Assembly (NCBI GenBank): GCA_028641055.1
Contig: CM054058.1
Location: 497,939,919-498,003,918, forward strand
DNA length: 64,000 nucleotides
Source of the DNA: Alopecurus myosuroides
Lineage: Eukaryota; Streptophyta; Magnoliopsida; Poales; Poaceae
Direction: 5' to 3'
How positions within the stretch are numbered: position 1 is the first letter of the stretch; every line of letters begins with the position of its first letter. Positions 1 to 9,553 of this stretch are shown here, piece by piece. The position numbers and the translations under genes are program-made. The notes beneath the pieces were generated by a model. It was not told where the DNA came from. It saw only the letters and a list, made by a program, of their open reading frames with translations, and searched no databases.

Positions 1-219
1 CAAGAAGAAACAGACGTGTAGCGTCCGCGGCCCGCGCCGTCAGTGAGACGGGCGCACAATTAAAGCGGCGGACGGTCTTCTCTCGAGACGGCACAGAAGC
101 GCAGGGGGCGCAGCGAGTCGTCGCTTCGGCCAGTCGCGTCGCCCACGCGGCGGCCGCGCGGCTCCCCGCGCGTGCGCCAGTGTTAATGCGGGGGCGGCCT
201 TGCGGCCTGCCCGGACGGG

Positions 220-227
220 TATAAAAT
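220..227 (+). promoter_or_regulatory. TATA box of the decayed ORF at 337
   Basis: The sequence TATAAAAT lies about 117 bp before the ATG at 337, followed by a C-rich leader with a run of 14 C at 235-248. The spacing fits a plant core promoter. An ATG that overlaps the TATA box (226) is in the same frame but would be upstream of any plausible transcript start, so the start at 337 is preferred. Confidence 0.55.
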
Positions 228-336
228 GCCGCCTCCCCCCCCCCCCCCGCCGCTCTCGCCACTCACCGCTCCTCTCTCGCCGCCCTCCGCCTCTCCCCCC
301 GGCGTCCTCTGCCTCTCCCCTCGCCGCTCTGCGCCC

Positions 337-1372
337 ATGGATCCCCTCGCCGCCAAAGGATTCCCCCGCCGTTCTCTCCTCAAGCACCATGCGCACGCTC
401 TCTTCGACGCCTGGTACTTGTGCCCGCCGGACGTGCGTGCCAGGCACGTGCTCACCATTGGGCTCACTAGCGTGCCCATCCCCAACACGCCGTCGGTGAG
501 CGACGCATGCTGGGGGTAGGCGGTCTACACCCACTTATACGGGCACCTCACGCCGGAGCAGCGCGCCGATCCCTGCTGGGACCCGACGAACCCGGCGAGC
601 ACGGCGCGCTACGAGCGCGAGTTCAAGCGCCTCCCCGAGGAGTGTTGGAACCGATGGGACGGCACCTGGCCGGCGCGGCCCGCCGACGAGCGCAACAGGT
701 ACGGGCGCGACGCATTCTGGGCGCAGGAAGGCTTCACCCTCGACGCCGTCCTCAACCAGATCGCCGCCGGCAACAACCCTCGCTTCCCATGGCCGGCGCC
801 CAAGGAAAACGACGGCGACCCTGACCTCCTCCGTCTCGCGCTAGTCCTACTCCTCCGCCGACGGCTCGTCTAGGTGCTCGGGCCCGTCTCTGTGCGTCCC
901 CAAGACGGAGCCGGGGATGTCCACGCCGCCGCAGCTGCGTCCGCGCTCCGGCGGCATTCGCATTGGCGGAGGAGGCGCCTAGTCTCCCCGTCGTCGCCCT
1001 GCGCCGCCCCTCCTCGTGCCCAAGCCGGAGCCGGGGCTGCGTGTCCCCAAGGAGGAGCCGGGGCTGGAGCGCCCCCTCAGCCTCGCCGAACAGCTCCGGG
1101 CGCTCTAGGCGGCGTCGACGACGGAGGACGGCCCCGAGGGCATCAAGTCGGCGCACCTCGCGTCGTACAACACGCTGCCGCCACTGTCTGACGCAGAGGT
1201 GTCTGCGTGGTCTTTCAACGATATAGCGGCGATGACTGGCGCGCCGCTGATCGTCCTCGACCCACCGGCGGCGGCCAACGACAACGAGGCGGGGCCGAGC
1301 AACTAGGGCGGCGACGACGACGTGGAGAACTGGAGCGACGACAGCAGCGACGGCGAGTGGAGATGCTCTTAG
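337..1372 (+). pseudogene. Decayed transposon-borne GC-rich ORF (unrecognised grass family)
   Basis: Reading from ATG 337 gives a tryptophan- and proline-rich protein (motifs such as HLTPEQRADP, FWAQEGFTLD) in one frame to a stop at 871-873, with an in-frame TAG at 517-519. The reading then continues in another frame with VPKTEPG and VPKPEPG repeats and an acidic end (WSDDSSDGEW), interrupted by TAG codons near 980, 1108 and 1306 and ending about 1372. The last bases overlap GAGATGCTCTTAG, which resembles the terminal repeat of grass DNA transposons, so the ORF probably sat inside an element whose left end is outside the window. The general style matches ORF families carried by Triticeae DNA transposons, but I cannot name the function. 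It is certainly non-functional as written. Confidence 0.6.
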
Positions 1373-1374
1373 AG

Positions 1375-1621
1375 CAAGCCCAGCGTATGGATGAAGCTAA
1401 GGAAAAATGCCGAGTCGAGTCTAATGAAGCCAACGTGCTCCACCGTTTAGACTCAACCGGTAGGACTAGTAAACAAAGCATGCACCACTTTTCTCACCAA
1501 TCAAGACCTTACACGGATGAAAATAATGCTAGTTTACTCGGCCGATGTTGTGTCCAGTACTAGACTCCATGGAGGAAATCTTTTTCTTACCACTACCCAG
1601 TCCACCGTTTAGACATAGGTG
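1375..1621. other. Spacer between two transposons, no gene seen
   Basis: This stretch contains no convincing ORF. It has two similar short segments with CCACCGTTTAGAC, at about 1440 and 1600. It appears to be the target DNA into which the Harbinger-like element at 1625 inserted. Confidence 0.4.
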
Positions 1622-2030
1622 TAAGGCATCTCCAGCCGTCCCCCCCAGAGCCCCCCCAGCGGGTTTTTTTCGCGGCGGAAGCGGCGAATAGCGCCGCTTC
1701 TTCACCACTCGGCCCCCCCAGAGGCCCAAATAGCGCCGTTTCGGCGCTAAATAGCGCCGCGGCACCCAGGCCAAACCCAGCCCGCTGGGTTCGGCCTGGG
1801 GGGCGAAACTGCGCGGCCGCGCGCGTGGGCCATCTCGGTCAGCGACGCGACGGGAAAGCGCGGGAACAGAAGCCACCACCCGTGACCTCCTTCTCGGCGC
1901 CCGCGCCGTCAAAGGCTACCGGAGTTATGGCGTGGCGGCCGGCCAGTGCATGCGCCCCGGTCAAAGGCTGCCGGATTAATGGCGGGGCGGCAGCGGTGAC
2001 ACGCGCGGCGCGGCGACTGGCCCGCCAAGC

Positions 2031-2038
2031 TATAAAAA
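2031..2038 (+). promoter_or_regulatory. TATA box of the passenger ORF
   Basis: TATAAAAA lies 87 bp before the ATG at 2125 and is followed by a pyrimidine-rich leader. The arrangement mirrors that of the decayed ORF near 220, suggesting that such elements carry a conserved core promoter. Confidence 0.55.
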
Positions 2039-2124
2039 TGGTGCCCGCCCCCTCCCCGTACGCACATTCTCGCCTCCTCCCTCGCCGTTCTTTCTCCATC
2101 TTCTCCGTCCTCACCCTCGCCGCA

Positions 2125-2790
2125 ATGGATCATCTCTGGGACGCGTGGCCCGAGAGAGACTACGACGACGAGCTGCAGCCAGCGGCGCCGGAGCAGCTTC
2201 AGCCGCAGCAGGTGGCGCCGGAGCCGCTTCAGCCGCAGCAGGTGGCGTCGGAGCCGCAGCAGGTGGCGCCGGAGCCGCAGCAGGACGAGGCACGAGAAGC
2301 ACGGCGGGCTGCCCGTCAGTGGAGGCGGGAGGTGAGGAGGCAGCCGGTATGGCCCGAGCAGCACGCCGGGCTGCACTCGTTCGAGACGTCGCAGAACGAG
2401 GACGCGTACCGCGAGGTTCGCGGCGTCCTCGAGCAGGCGGCGCAGGCGGCAGAGGCGGCCGCCATCCGGGCCTCTCTGGAGACACACCAGAGGGAGGAAG
2501 CGGCGCGAGAGGTGCGCCGGCAGATGGCCGCGCGCGCTGCCTTGGCCGAGCAGGCGGGCATCATCGCCCTCTACGAGGCCGACCTGCGGCAGGTGGCGCT
2601 GCAGAGCGAGCGCCGCAGCCGCCCGTCCTCCGAGCAGGCGCAGCTGCACCGGCTGCGCCTGCAAGCACGAGCGGAGCGGGCGGAGCAACGCTGGCTCGCC
2701 GCGGCGAGCCAGAGCGAAGCTGACCCCTCCAACCAGCTGGTGGTGAAGGACCGCCGCGACGAGGACACCGCTGAAGATGACGACGCGTAG
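2125..2790 (+). CDS. Transposon-borne Gln/Ala/Arg-rich coiled-coil protein, unknown function
   Basis: This is an uninterrupted frame of 221 codons starting MDHLWDAWPERDY. I chose the ATG at 2125 because it follows the TATA box at a normal distance; the frame stays open upstream to 1825, but those codons precede the likely transcript start. Residues of about 12-55 form degenerate repeats of (Q/E)PQQVAPEP. The rest is a long Ala/Glu/Arg/Gln-rich stretch (for example EQAAQAAEAAAIRASL) that should form an extended helix or coiled coil, and the C-terminus is acidic (DEDTAEDDDA). There is no DDE transposase signature. It is the only ORF in the surrounding Harbinger-like element. I do not recognise a family. 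Its intactness beside a decayed relative suggests recent origin or constraint. Confidence 0.55.
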   Translation: MDHLWDAWPERDYDDELQPAAPEQLQPQQVAPEPLQPQQVASEPQQVAPEPQQDEAREARRAARQWRREVRRQPVWPEQHAGLHSFETSQNEDAYREVRGVLEQAAQAAEAAAIRASLETHQREEAAREVRRQMAARAALAEQAGIIALYEADLRQVALQSERRSRPSSEQAQLHRLRLQARAERAEQRWLAAASQSEADPSNQLVVKDRRDEDTAEDDDA

Positions 2791-2813
2791 GGGTAGTCGC
2801 CGCGTAGATCGAA

Positions 2814-2819
2814 AATAAA
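2814..2819 (+). terminator. Poly(A) signal after the passenger ORF
   Basis: AATAAA occurs 23 bp after the stop codon, and a second AATAAA is at 2890-2895, still within the transposon. Together with the TATA box this makes a compact self-contained transcription unit. Confidence 0.45.
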
Positions 2820-3062
2820 GTTTAGTTTAAATTTCCGTCGATGTTTTTAGTTTAATTTCCGTCGAATATGTACGCAATTTGCTTAAATCAATAAATTTCG
2901 CCTAGCTTTTCAAATTGCGTTGTTTTGGGCCGATTCTTGGGATCGGGACGCGACTGGGAGCGCTGCCCCCCAAGGTTCCAGAATAGCGCCGTTTGGCGCC
3001 GCGGCGGCCCCAAAACGGCGACGTTCTGGGCCCTGGGGGCGCAACGGCTAGAGATGCCCTAA

Positions 3063-3371
3063 GAGCATGTACAATGGGGGCGCTTACAATAGACGCTAGG
3101 GTAAAATTCCTGTCCATTACGTACAATTCCCAGCTAAGACCGGGATTTTCCGTTGTGTCCACGCATAAAGAGGCGTCGGAGCTATAGCTCTTTTTCTCCG
3201 GTACGAGACCGGTTCCTAGCTGTTGCTATCGGCGGAAACAAGCGACCCGCGTTGGGATGCAGAACGCTTAGCTGCTAATCCCGATTTTCAAGCGCCTATT
3301 AATATGGATCGGAGGGAGTATTTTTTTTCTCGCCTAAGCGCCTGGCTAGGCGACTACCGCTGTACATGCTC
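3063..3371. mobile_element. MITE with GAGCATGTACA terminal repeats
   Basis: GAGCATGTACA at 3063-3073 is matched by its inverse TGTACATGCTC at 3361-3371. The left flank is TAA (3060-3062), which is also the right target duplication of the neighbouring element; the right flank is TAG. It is 309 bp and non-coding. Near 3300-3330 it contains a Stowaway-like end (GGATCGGAGGGAGTA), probably from a nested or captured MITE. Confidence 0.6.
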
Positions 3372-3463
3372 TAGACTCAAGAATTCCACTACGCTGCACA
3401 GGCTCTTATGCTTCGTCTTCTTGTTCTCTCACCCCTAACCCTAGATCCGATCGAGCCGCCGGG

Positions 3464-5269
3464 ATGTCAGGGTCGTCAAGCCCCGACGAACTGGAGTACC
3501 TGCCACGCCCAGAAGACTCATCGATGCTACTGAAGAATGACACCTCAACACTGGCGTTAGCAATCTCGGACAAGGTCGTCTTGCCGAAGAAGGCCACCCC
3601 AATGTCGGCGTCCTCGGGAAGCTCTGAATCCGGTGAGATCTCCGAGAATGAAAGCGAAGACGAAGACCAAGACCCCAATCAGGTGTGTGGTACCGTAGAT
3701 TCTTTCGCTCTCATGCGGGCCATCTATGATTCGTTGCGCGTATGGTATGAAATACACGTTGCTGATACGAAGCCTGGCGGGCCCAAATTAATTCCATCCA
3801 TCTACATCTTGCTCTTTCCTAGTGAGTCCCTCCCCATTGTCTGTTCATTTTGCTGGCTAGCGTGCGCGCTCTTCCTAATCGTGAAGTTTCAGGTCTTTTC
3901 GAGAATTCATGGGGATATGAACGCCTGTATCCTAAGGTCATTTATGAGTGGTGTCAGTATCATGCGTACCTCCAGAAATTTTACAATCTTAACTGTAAGC
4001 CTCGTGATGATGTAGCTGCCTACTACCTGGTAATTCCCTTCTCTGACTCTGTACATTTGGCTTTTCAGCTAATTTGTACCACCCAGTATTTGTCTTCAGG
4101 AGTTCTTAATTTGCACCCATTATTTCTTTCAAGTGTCTGGAGAAGGAACTTGAATTGCGCACTGAGTGGCTGAACAATAATATCAGTGTCCCCCGAAATG
4201 AGATGAACCTGAGTAAGCGTATCCAGGGACGTGTCCTCGAACTTGTAAAATCCAAGATTGGTCGAAGCGTCACCGCTGCTAATGCTGCCAAAGTAAGCCT
4301 CCGACTCATATTAACAAGCCAAATGAATGAAATATAACAATACATCAAGTATCTGTAGTTCAAGAATTAACTAAATTGGTGTGCATTATTTTTACTCCAT
4401 TTTTTCTTCTTCCGCAAAACAAGTGTATTGCAAAGGAGACCGAGTTGATCATTGAGACACTGAGGAGAGGTCCAACTGCACCAGACCCCGAAGACCCCCC
4501 CAACCAGAGCACACATATACGAGAGCTTGCCTTCAGTTACATGTCCAAAGAGGAACATGGGTGTCAGTCTGTTACTCGTACTGTTCATCTGTTGAGAAAT
4601 GTTGTCATGGTGGTATGTATGCGAAATAGCAAGGCAATTTTTTTCTTTAGCCCGTTTGCACTCATTACAAGATAATGGTCTATATCTATCTATCTATCTA
4701 TCTATCAATGCAGGGTATTGCGAAGGAGGCTGAGCTGATGTGTGAGAATCTGCGGCGAGGGCATTTGGACTCGTATGAGATCTACCTAAACAGAGTGATC
4801 CGATGCTTTGCCATTGAACTTGCAACAGAGAAGTTGACTCATGTGATTGATCCTGCTGATATGGCTCCGAGATATAGAACTCTTGGTGAAAAGAAAATAG
4901 AACTCGCTGCGCATGTCGAAAGGGAAGCAGCAAAGAATCCCAGGTATGACACGAGAAACATTTTCCTGTTCCTACTTATCATGTTACTTTGGCGTTCGTT
5001 GTTTTCTTGCTGGCTACAGCAGTGCAATTCCTGAATTATGGAGAGAGATAATGCTTTGGCAGTTTGTTTGCAAACGTACTAAACTAGTAATAGTACACTT
5101 GTTCTCTACTATCTTCAGGCGCTACGTTGATGATCTTGACTGCGAAGAGTCTGATCGATCTTCCGAGAAGGCATCGGGGTTTGAAAACTGTGAAAAGAAG
5201 CAGCCTGAGGAAGGAGGGGGGCATCATTTGCTGTCACATGGGGACGATGAATCCACTCAGGTAGGTTGA
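3464..5269 (+). CDS. Six-exon hypothetical grass protein
   Basis: A spliced gene can be followed by frame and GT/AG sites. Exon 1 starts at ATG 3464, exon 2 is 3893-4029, exon 3 4134-4292, exon 4 4424-4612, exon 5 4714-4943 and exon 6 5119-5269 with stop TGA. The end of exon 1 is uncertain: a strong donor GTGAGAT after 3632 is phase-compatible and gives 344 residues; a weaker donor after 3689 keeps an acidic Ser/Glu tail and gives 363 residues; the donor at 3683 is out of phase. The N-terminus is Ser-rich and acidic (MSGSSSPDELEYLPRPED). Exon 2 encodes ENSWGYERLYPKVIYEW. Exons 4 and 5 both open with an IAKE-x-EL motif followed by LRRG, a duplicated exon. The leader contains CTAACCCTAGATCCGATCG, typical of plant 5' UTRs. 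I do not recognise the family and no catalytic motif is visible. It may be a multicopy grass-specific gene. Confidence 0.6.
4681..4706 (+). repeat. (TATC)n microsatellite in intron 4
   Basis: About six TATC/CTAT units run up to within a few bases of the AG acceptor of exon 5, so the microsatellite makes up part of the pyrimidine-rich tract of this splice site. Confidence 0.8.
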
Positions 5270-5395
5270 ACCTAGAAAGCATTTGGTGCAAAAGACGGTT
5301 TTAATGAACGAAGAATGATGAATTGTTGGACCCTCCTGCTTTGAAGGAGATAAACATTCTTGATGTTTTGTGAACTAACCCAACCATATATATGC

Positions 5396-5500
5396 AACAA
5401 GGATAAATAGTACTAGATTTATTTATCCTCTTAAAATTCCTATCTCAACAGTCTACCCAATAATGCCTTCACGAATATGCCCATCTCCTGCTGCCTTGTG
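5396..5500 (+). repeat. Diverged direct repeat, copy 1
   Basis: This segment (from CAAGGATAAATAGTACT to CTGCTGCCTTG) matches 6867-6970 in the same orientation with many substitutions and small gaps. Shared landmarks are AGGATAA-TAGTACT, GATGCCTTCA-G-ATATGCC and TGCTGCCTTG. It lies just downstream of the hypothetical gene. Confidence 0.6.
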
Positions 5501-5618
5501 CCACAGCCGCAGCGTTACATCTCTTTTGCAGCATGTCCTCATGTTGAAAGCTGACATCCAGCAAAGCAGACCTTGATGTCCTAGTTGGGTGAGGGAGAAC
5601 TGCATGATTTTTCATGTA

Positions 5619-5721
5619 CTCCCTCCGATCCATATTAATAGGTGCCAAAGTGGATGTATTTAGACATGTTTTATTGCTAGATACATCCACTTCAGCACCT
5701 ATTAATATGGATCGGAGGAAG
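5619..5721. mobile_element. Stowaway MITE, 103 bp
   Basis: It begins CTCCCTCCGATCC and ends with the inverted GGATCGGAGGAAG, flanked by TA on both sides (5617-5618 and 5722-5723), the Stowaway (Tc1/Mariner-derived) signature. Nearly the whole element is a hairpin. Confidence 0.85.
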
Positions 5722-5731
5722 TAGCTTTATA

Positions 5732-5855
5732 CTCCCTCCGTTCCATATTAGATGAGTCCCATTTGTCTAATTTGGAATATATTTAGACATGTTTAAGTAT
5801 ATAGGTACATCCTTATTTAGATAAATGGAAGTTAAGTATTTTGGAACGGAGGGAG
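5732..5855. mobile_element. Stowaway MITE, 124 bp
   Basis: It begins CTCCCTCCGTTCC and ends GGAACGGAGGGAG, flanked by TA at 5730-5731 and 5856-5857. It sits only 10 bp from the previous Stowaway and belongs to a different subfamily (internal TTAGATGAGTCCCATTTG). Confidence 0.88.
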
Positions 5856-5857
5856 TA

Positions 5858-6866
5858 ACACGAAGAGAACGACAACTCTCCGTTCTCTTGTCTCCCCTCA
5901 TTGTATATTATTTATGCCATCTTTAGTTCGCTTGGATCCCTTTCATAGCATGTAGCTTCCTTGCTGCAGCAGCACAACATTTCTTCATGTAGATCTTATT
6001 GCGGTCTCGAATGCAAATACAGGCCTCCAGACCCAGAGCAGCTGCATGAACGCCATCTATGCACATAACTGCGTGCTTGCATGCATGCTGTGCAGATCGT
6101 GACATGGCAGGACTCAACCGTCCTTGCTTATGGCTGCGCTTCTACCACTGGCTGCACAGCCACTGTAGCTGCTTGATGTACCTTCTCCCCTGCTTGATGA
6201 GCATCGGCTGTCAGACATGGCTTTGTGGCTATTGTGGAATCCTGCACCACATGCATAACGACTGGTATTACAGCACTTCCCTCCATCGCCACCGCGTCTA
6301 TTTTGCCTGGCTGCGCCGCCTTCAAAGATTTAGCGTCAGAGATGTTGCTGCAACAACTTCCTCCATCGCCATTGGAGATATCAACGTGAGATGTTGGAGT
6401 TAGATCTCCTTCAATTGTCATTCAAGGCGCGCGGCAGCTCAATTCCTCGCTCAAGCGAGCGAGTCGCATCTCCCGACTCGTTGGTGCGATTTCGGCAGTC
6501 ACCACCTGCTCTATAGGTGCCCGCTGTGGGTGCACCTAGGAGTAGCGCAGCATTGCCGCATGTTTGAATACCCTGCTGCTGGCCATTTTGTAACAGGCTG
6601 TTAACTACCTCTATTTGAAGATGGTCGGACCACACGGTGTAGGGGATTGTGGAGTAGGTTAGGGTAGGAGGAAGGAGGGAGAGACTAGATTGATTAGTTT
6701 CTCATTGATTGATTGGTCTGTCACGCGCTAGGGCTTCTTCTTCTTTATATAGAACAACTAACATAATCCACAAGTTCGATCTCAACTTGAATCATAAACC
6801 TAACATAACTCTACATTTCTTCGGTTACTAATTAAACCAGACTATCTAATAGACCCAACCGTACCC
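5858..6866. other. Non-coding interval with weak minus-strand coding traces
   Basis: No gene can be supported. Short minus-strand frames (5923-6117, 6128-6421, 6411-6635) have a somewhat protein-like composition but are in different frames and match nothing I recognise. They could be remnants of a retroelement or of a captured gene. A TATATAAAG-like box occurs on the minus strand near 6750. Confidence 0.3.
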
Positions 6867-6970
6867 AACAAGGATAAGTAGTACTTGATTTATTCCTTTT
6901 CTTAAACTTCCCATCACTTAACGCAATATATCCGATGCCTTCATGGATATGCCTATCTTGTGCTGCCTTG
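6867..6970 (+). repeat. Diverged direct repeat, copy 2
   Basis: Second copy of the repeat described at 5396-5500, about 1.47 kb downstream in the same orientation. Confidence 0.6.
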
Positions 6971-7442
6971 CCTTATTCACCCATGGCCGTAACAGCTTCT
7001 GCTACTTGATTTGGGGCAGTTTTTGCCCTTAATCCAAGAACAAGATTTGAATGCAGCGGCCTAAGGCAGAGTCATTGGTTGGGGCCAAGGCTCCCCATGC
7101 TCTCCATCCTGCTAGTCCTGCAATCTCCCAAGGAAAATTAACATTGCTACCTTATGTGCCCCCTCTTATCATCTTACCAAAGGGTATATATTTTGATTTT
7201 TGTCTAATGACCACAAGTTTATATGACTTTTAACAGATTGATTGTCTTGCTCCTTCCATATTACAGATTTATATGACTTCGGAATATTCAACCTTTTTAT
7301 TGTCAAAATACTATTCTTTGGCTTATCACTGGTGTTTTCTCTGATATCATCAAGAATCTGTATCATACTTATTTTCTTACCGCAGGAATGAATGATGTCT
7401 TAAATGTACGAGCATGGATAATTGAAGATGGATAGGAACTTC
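6971..7442. other. Interval with no gene seen
   Basis: AT-rich sequence with only short unsupported frames. It ends at the left target-site copy of the retroposon that follows. Confidence 0.4.
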
Positions 7443-8465
7443 TTTAATGTGCATGTTTTTTTTTTTTTGAACAAGAAGAGGGGTCTGGAAGGACCCCGAG
7501 GCTGCATTATCCCGCTGTCGGTGAAGTACATAATACAAGATGGACCAAAGAGAAAACAAAAATTACATCTGGGTCCTTAGGAAATGCAAACAAGACCTTG
7601 GAACGAAAAATAAAAAAAGCAATTAGGTCCAGGCCTTCTTCCAGCTCCAGCTCCACCAAACACAGGCATCGAAGCACGGTCCACCACAACACTATCGTGG
7701 ACTAGGCCACTTGGGGTACTGCAGCAGGAGCACACCGTACCAGAGAAGAAAACCTCCGTCATGGCATCAAGGCCGGGAGGATGATCGCCGCAGCTCGACG
7801 TACAGCAGGCGCCGAGCAGGGAGGGAGTGGCCGCCGCACGACCTGCAAATTCAACAGCTAAACTGCATGATGCAGTATGATGAGCTGTCGAGAGGGAACT
7901 CCCAAGGTTAGCCGCGGATGCAGCCGCGAATCGCCGTCATCCCGCTGCGACGAGAACAAGAGGGAGCCAGAAGCTCTGCCCACCATGGCCTCCATGGCTA
8001 GCAGGAAATGGACTCCAACCCTCTTCCACCGTAGCTGAAGAACCGGCAACACCAACCCCCAAGACTTGGAGGTGATCTTCGAACTTATTAGGGGGAGAGG
8101 AGGCACCGCCGTCCACTCCTTCCTCCAGCTCCGACCACCGGAGCAGCAGAAGAAGCAGTAACAAAACCCATCCACCGATGCGGCTCGGTCGCACCCGGCG
8201 ATGAAACCTCCGCGGCATAGCGCCAGACTGCACAAAGACAAGAAAAGCAACAAGCTCTCTACCACTACTACCTAGACTACAACTATACAGGGTGCACCGC
8301 GCTCTTCCCCCATCACAACTCCGGCCGGCGGCGCCGCTGGAGCTGATCCGGGATGGAACCGGGCGACGGCGGCAGCAGGGGTCGACTCTCGAACCTTATC
8401 CACTCGGAGAGAGAGAGGAGCTGGGACTTCCCGGGCGAGCATACCACTTAATTTAATGTGCATGT
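7443..8465 (-). mobile_element. Poly(A)-tailed retroposon (short LINE derivative) with 14-bp target duplication
   Basis: TTTAATGTGCATGT occurs at 7443-7456 and again at 8452-8465. Between them lies about 1 kb whose left end is a T-run (7456-7468), that is a poly(A) tail on the minus strand. The tail-proximal sequence resembles LINE 3' UTRs of Triticeae (TAATGCAGCCTCGGGGTCC on the minus strand). The other end is GC-rich and resembles a LINE 5' UTR. No endonuclease or reverse transcriptase is present, so this looks like a 5'-UTR-to-3'-UTR deletion derivative moved in trans. Frames inside it (for example 7858-8265 minus) have no recognisable domain. Confidence 0.8.
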
Positions 8466-9191
8466 GGTACCTTTATTTCTTTCCAAATGGTGTAGTGCAT
8501 GGGACCCGAGCTATATGTATGTTTAACTACTTCGAAATGTGGACTGTCTATCTTAAGTAACGAAACCAGGTCAAATGGCTGTCTTGATTATGTGTGGTTT
8601 GAGTACTGTATATACCATGGGCGTGTGCTGCTGTAAGTAAAGTAGTCGTACAAAACCAGGTCTATGGTGGTGCTCACGTCACTTGTGGTAGTGCTCTTTG
8701 TCGATGGATTTTTTTTTTTTTTTTTGTCGATGGATTTGGTTTTATAACAATTATCTTTGTCGATACATCGTTTTTCTTCCTCGAATATGAGCGGCTGTTG
8801 TGTCGCTGACTCGCTGGATGATTCTTCTTCTTAGTACAGGAAAAGTAATATGAGCTCCGATCTTATGAAAATATTCTATGAGAATTTTTGCGTCCATAGG
8901 ATCGGACTAGTCAGGGCATTTTATTTCTTTGCATTTCATGTTCTTTTAGTTTCCTACCCTATGAATCGAAGGAGGCTTCACACAAGATTACTCCAATGTG
9001 AGTCATGCTGCCATGAAAGAAATACATTTCATATGAAATGGAAGATGTATTCTATACATTCTCCACATTATGATTGCATATATCTAATATAGTATATTCA
9101 TCACAACAAAACCCATGCATGCTCCGAATTCAGAAATCTGGATAGCCTAGAACACATTAATTAACTGAAATGAAAATACCACATTAAACGC
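8466..9191. other. Intergenic interval; right part duplicated at 10845
   Basis: No gene is visible. A 15-bp direct repeat flanks a T-run at 8698-8737 (listed separately). Sequence from about 8995 to 9190 is similar, with divergence, to 10845-11045 (shared landmarks CATATCTAATAT and CACATTAATT), a segmental duplication about 1.85 kb apart. Confidence 0.4.
8698..8737. repeat. Direct repeat flanking a pure T-run
   Basis: TTTGTCGATGGATTT occurs twice, at 8698 and at 8723, separated only by T residues. This has the structure of a target-primed insertion in which only the poly(A) tail was copied. Confidence 0.7.
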
Positions 9192-9510
9192 TCACCTCAC
9201 CTGTCCAGCCATGGCCCGGGCGGCCGGGCCTTGTCTCTGGGACAAGGGAAAGAAGACAAGAGCCAGAAGGGAAGCAAAATGGAACTCGAGAGGATTCGTA
9301 AAAGCTGCTGCCTTTGCAGGCGATAGGCCATCGCTTCTGTTGACCCGGGTCATACAACACAAGAAAAGGGTTGCGTGCTCCCTGCGCCAACTACTGTCAC
9401 CACAAGACCATTCCTCTTTGCAATTTCAAAATGCTACGTACAACGTACTATATGAAACGACGCTTGTTTCAGTTTTCAGTAGTGCAATTCAAAAGAATCG
9501 GTAGGGACTA
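9192..9510 (-). pseudogene. Gene-family copy A: promoter plus first codons only
   Basis: On the minus strand an ATG at 9212 gives MAGQVR then a stop. The bases up to about codon 5 and the 300 bp upstream match the start and promoter of the intact copy B (13875 upward), including CTCTGGGACAAGGGAAAGAA-like sequence, AAAGCTGCTGC and GCAACTACTGTC. Similarity ends abruptly at about 9195, so the body of the gene has been lost. The similarity also continues through the position where copy B has its LINE, making copy A an uninterrupted reference for that site. Confidence 0.7.
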
Positions 9511-9553
9511 GGGACACGAGTGAGGCATCCTAGAGCTACGGATGAAAAGTTTA

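Larger units (their letters stand above)
1625..3059 (+). mobile_element. Harbinger-like DNA transposon carrying a passenger ORF
   Basis: The ends are GGCATCTCCAGCCG at 1625-1638 and the inverted CGGCTAGAGATGCCC at 3045-3059. TAA directly flanks both sides (1622-1624 and 3060-3062), the 3-bp target duplication typical of PIF/Harbinger elements. Subterminal regions are GC-rich and repeat the motif AATAGCGCCG several times. The element is 1.4 kb, encodes no transposase, and contains one open frame at 2125-2790 with its own promoter and poly(A) signals. It would need a transposase in trans. Superfamily assignment rests on the target duplication and is inferred. Confidence 0.7.

Noticed and set aside
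6128..6635. A copia-type LTR or gag on the minus strand
   Set aside because: A TGTTGGGTAC start and a TATATAAAG box were seen, but no primer site, second LTR or target duplication could be found.
9211..9504. Plus-strand 97-codon frame as a gene
   Set aside because: It lies in the promoter of gene-family copy A. The same sequence in copies B and A is upstream of the conserved minus-strand ATG.
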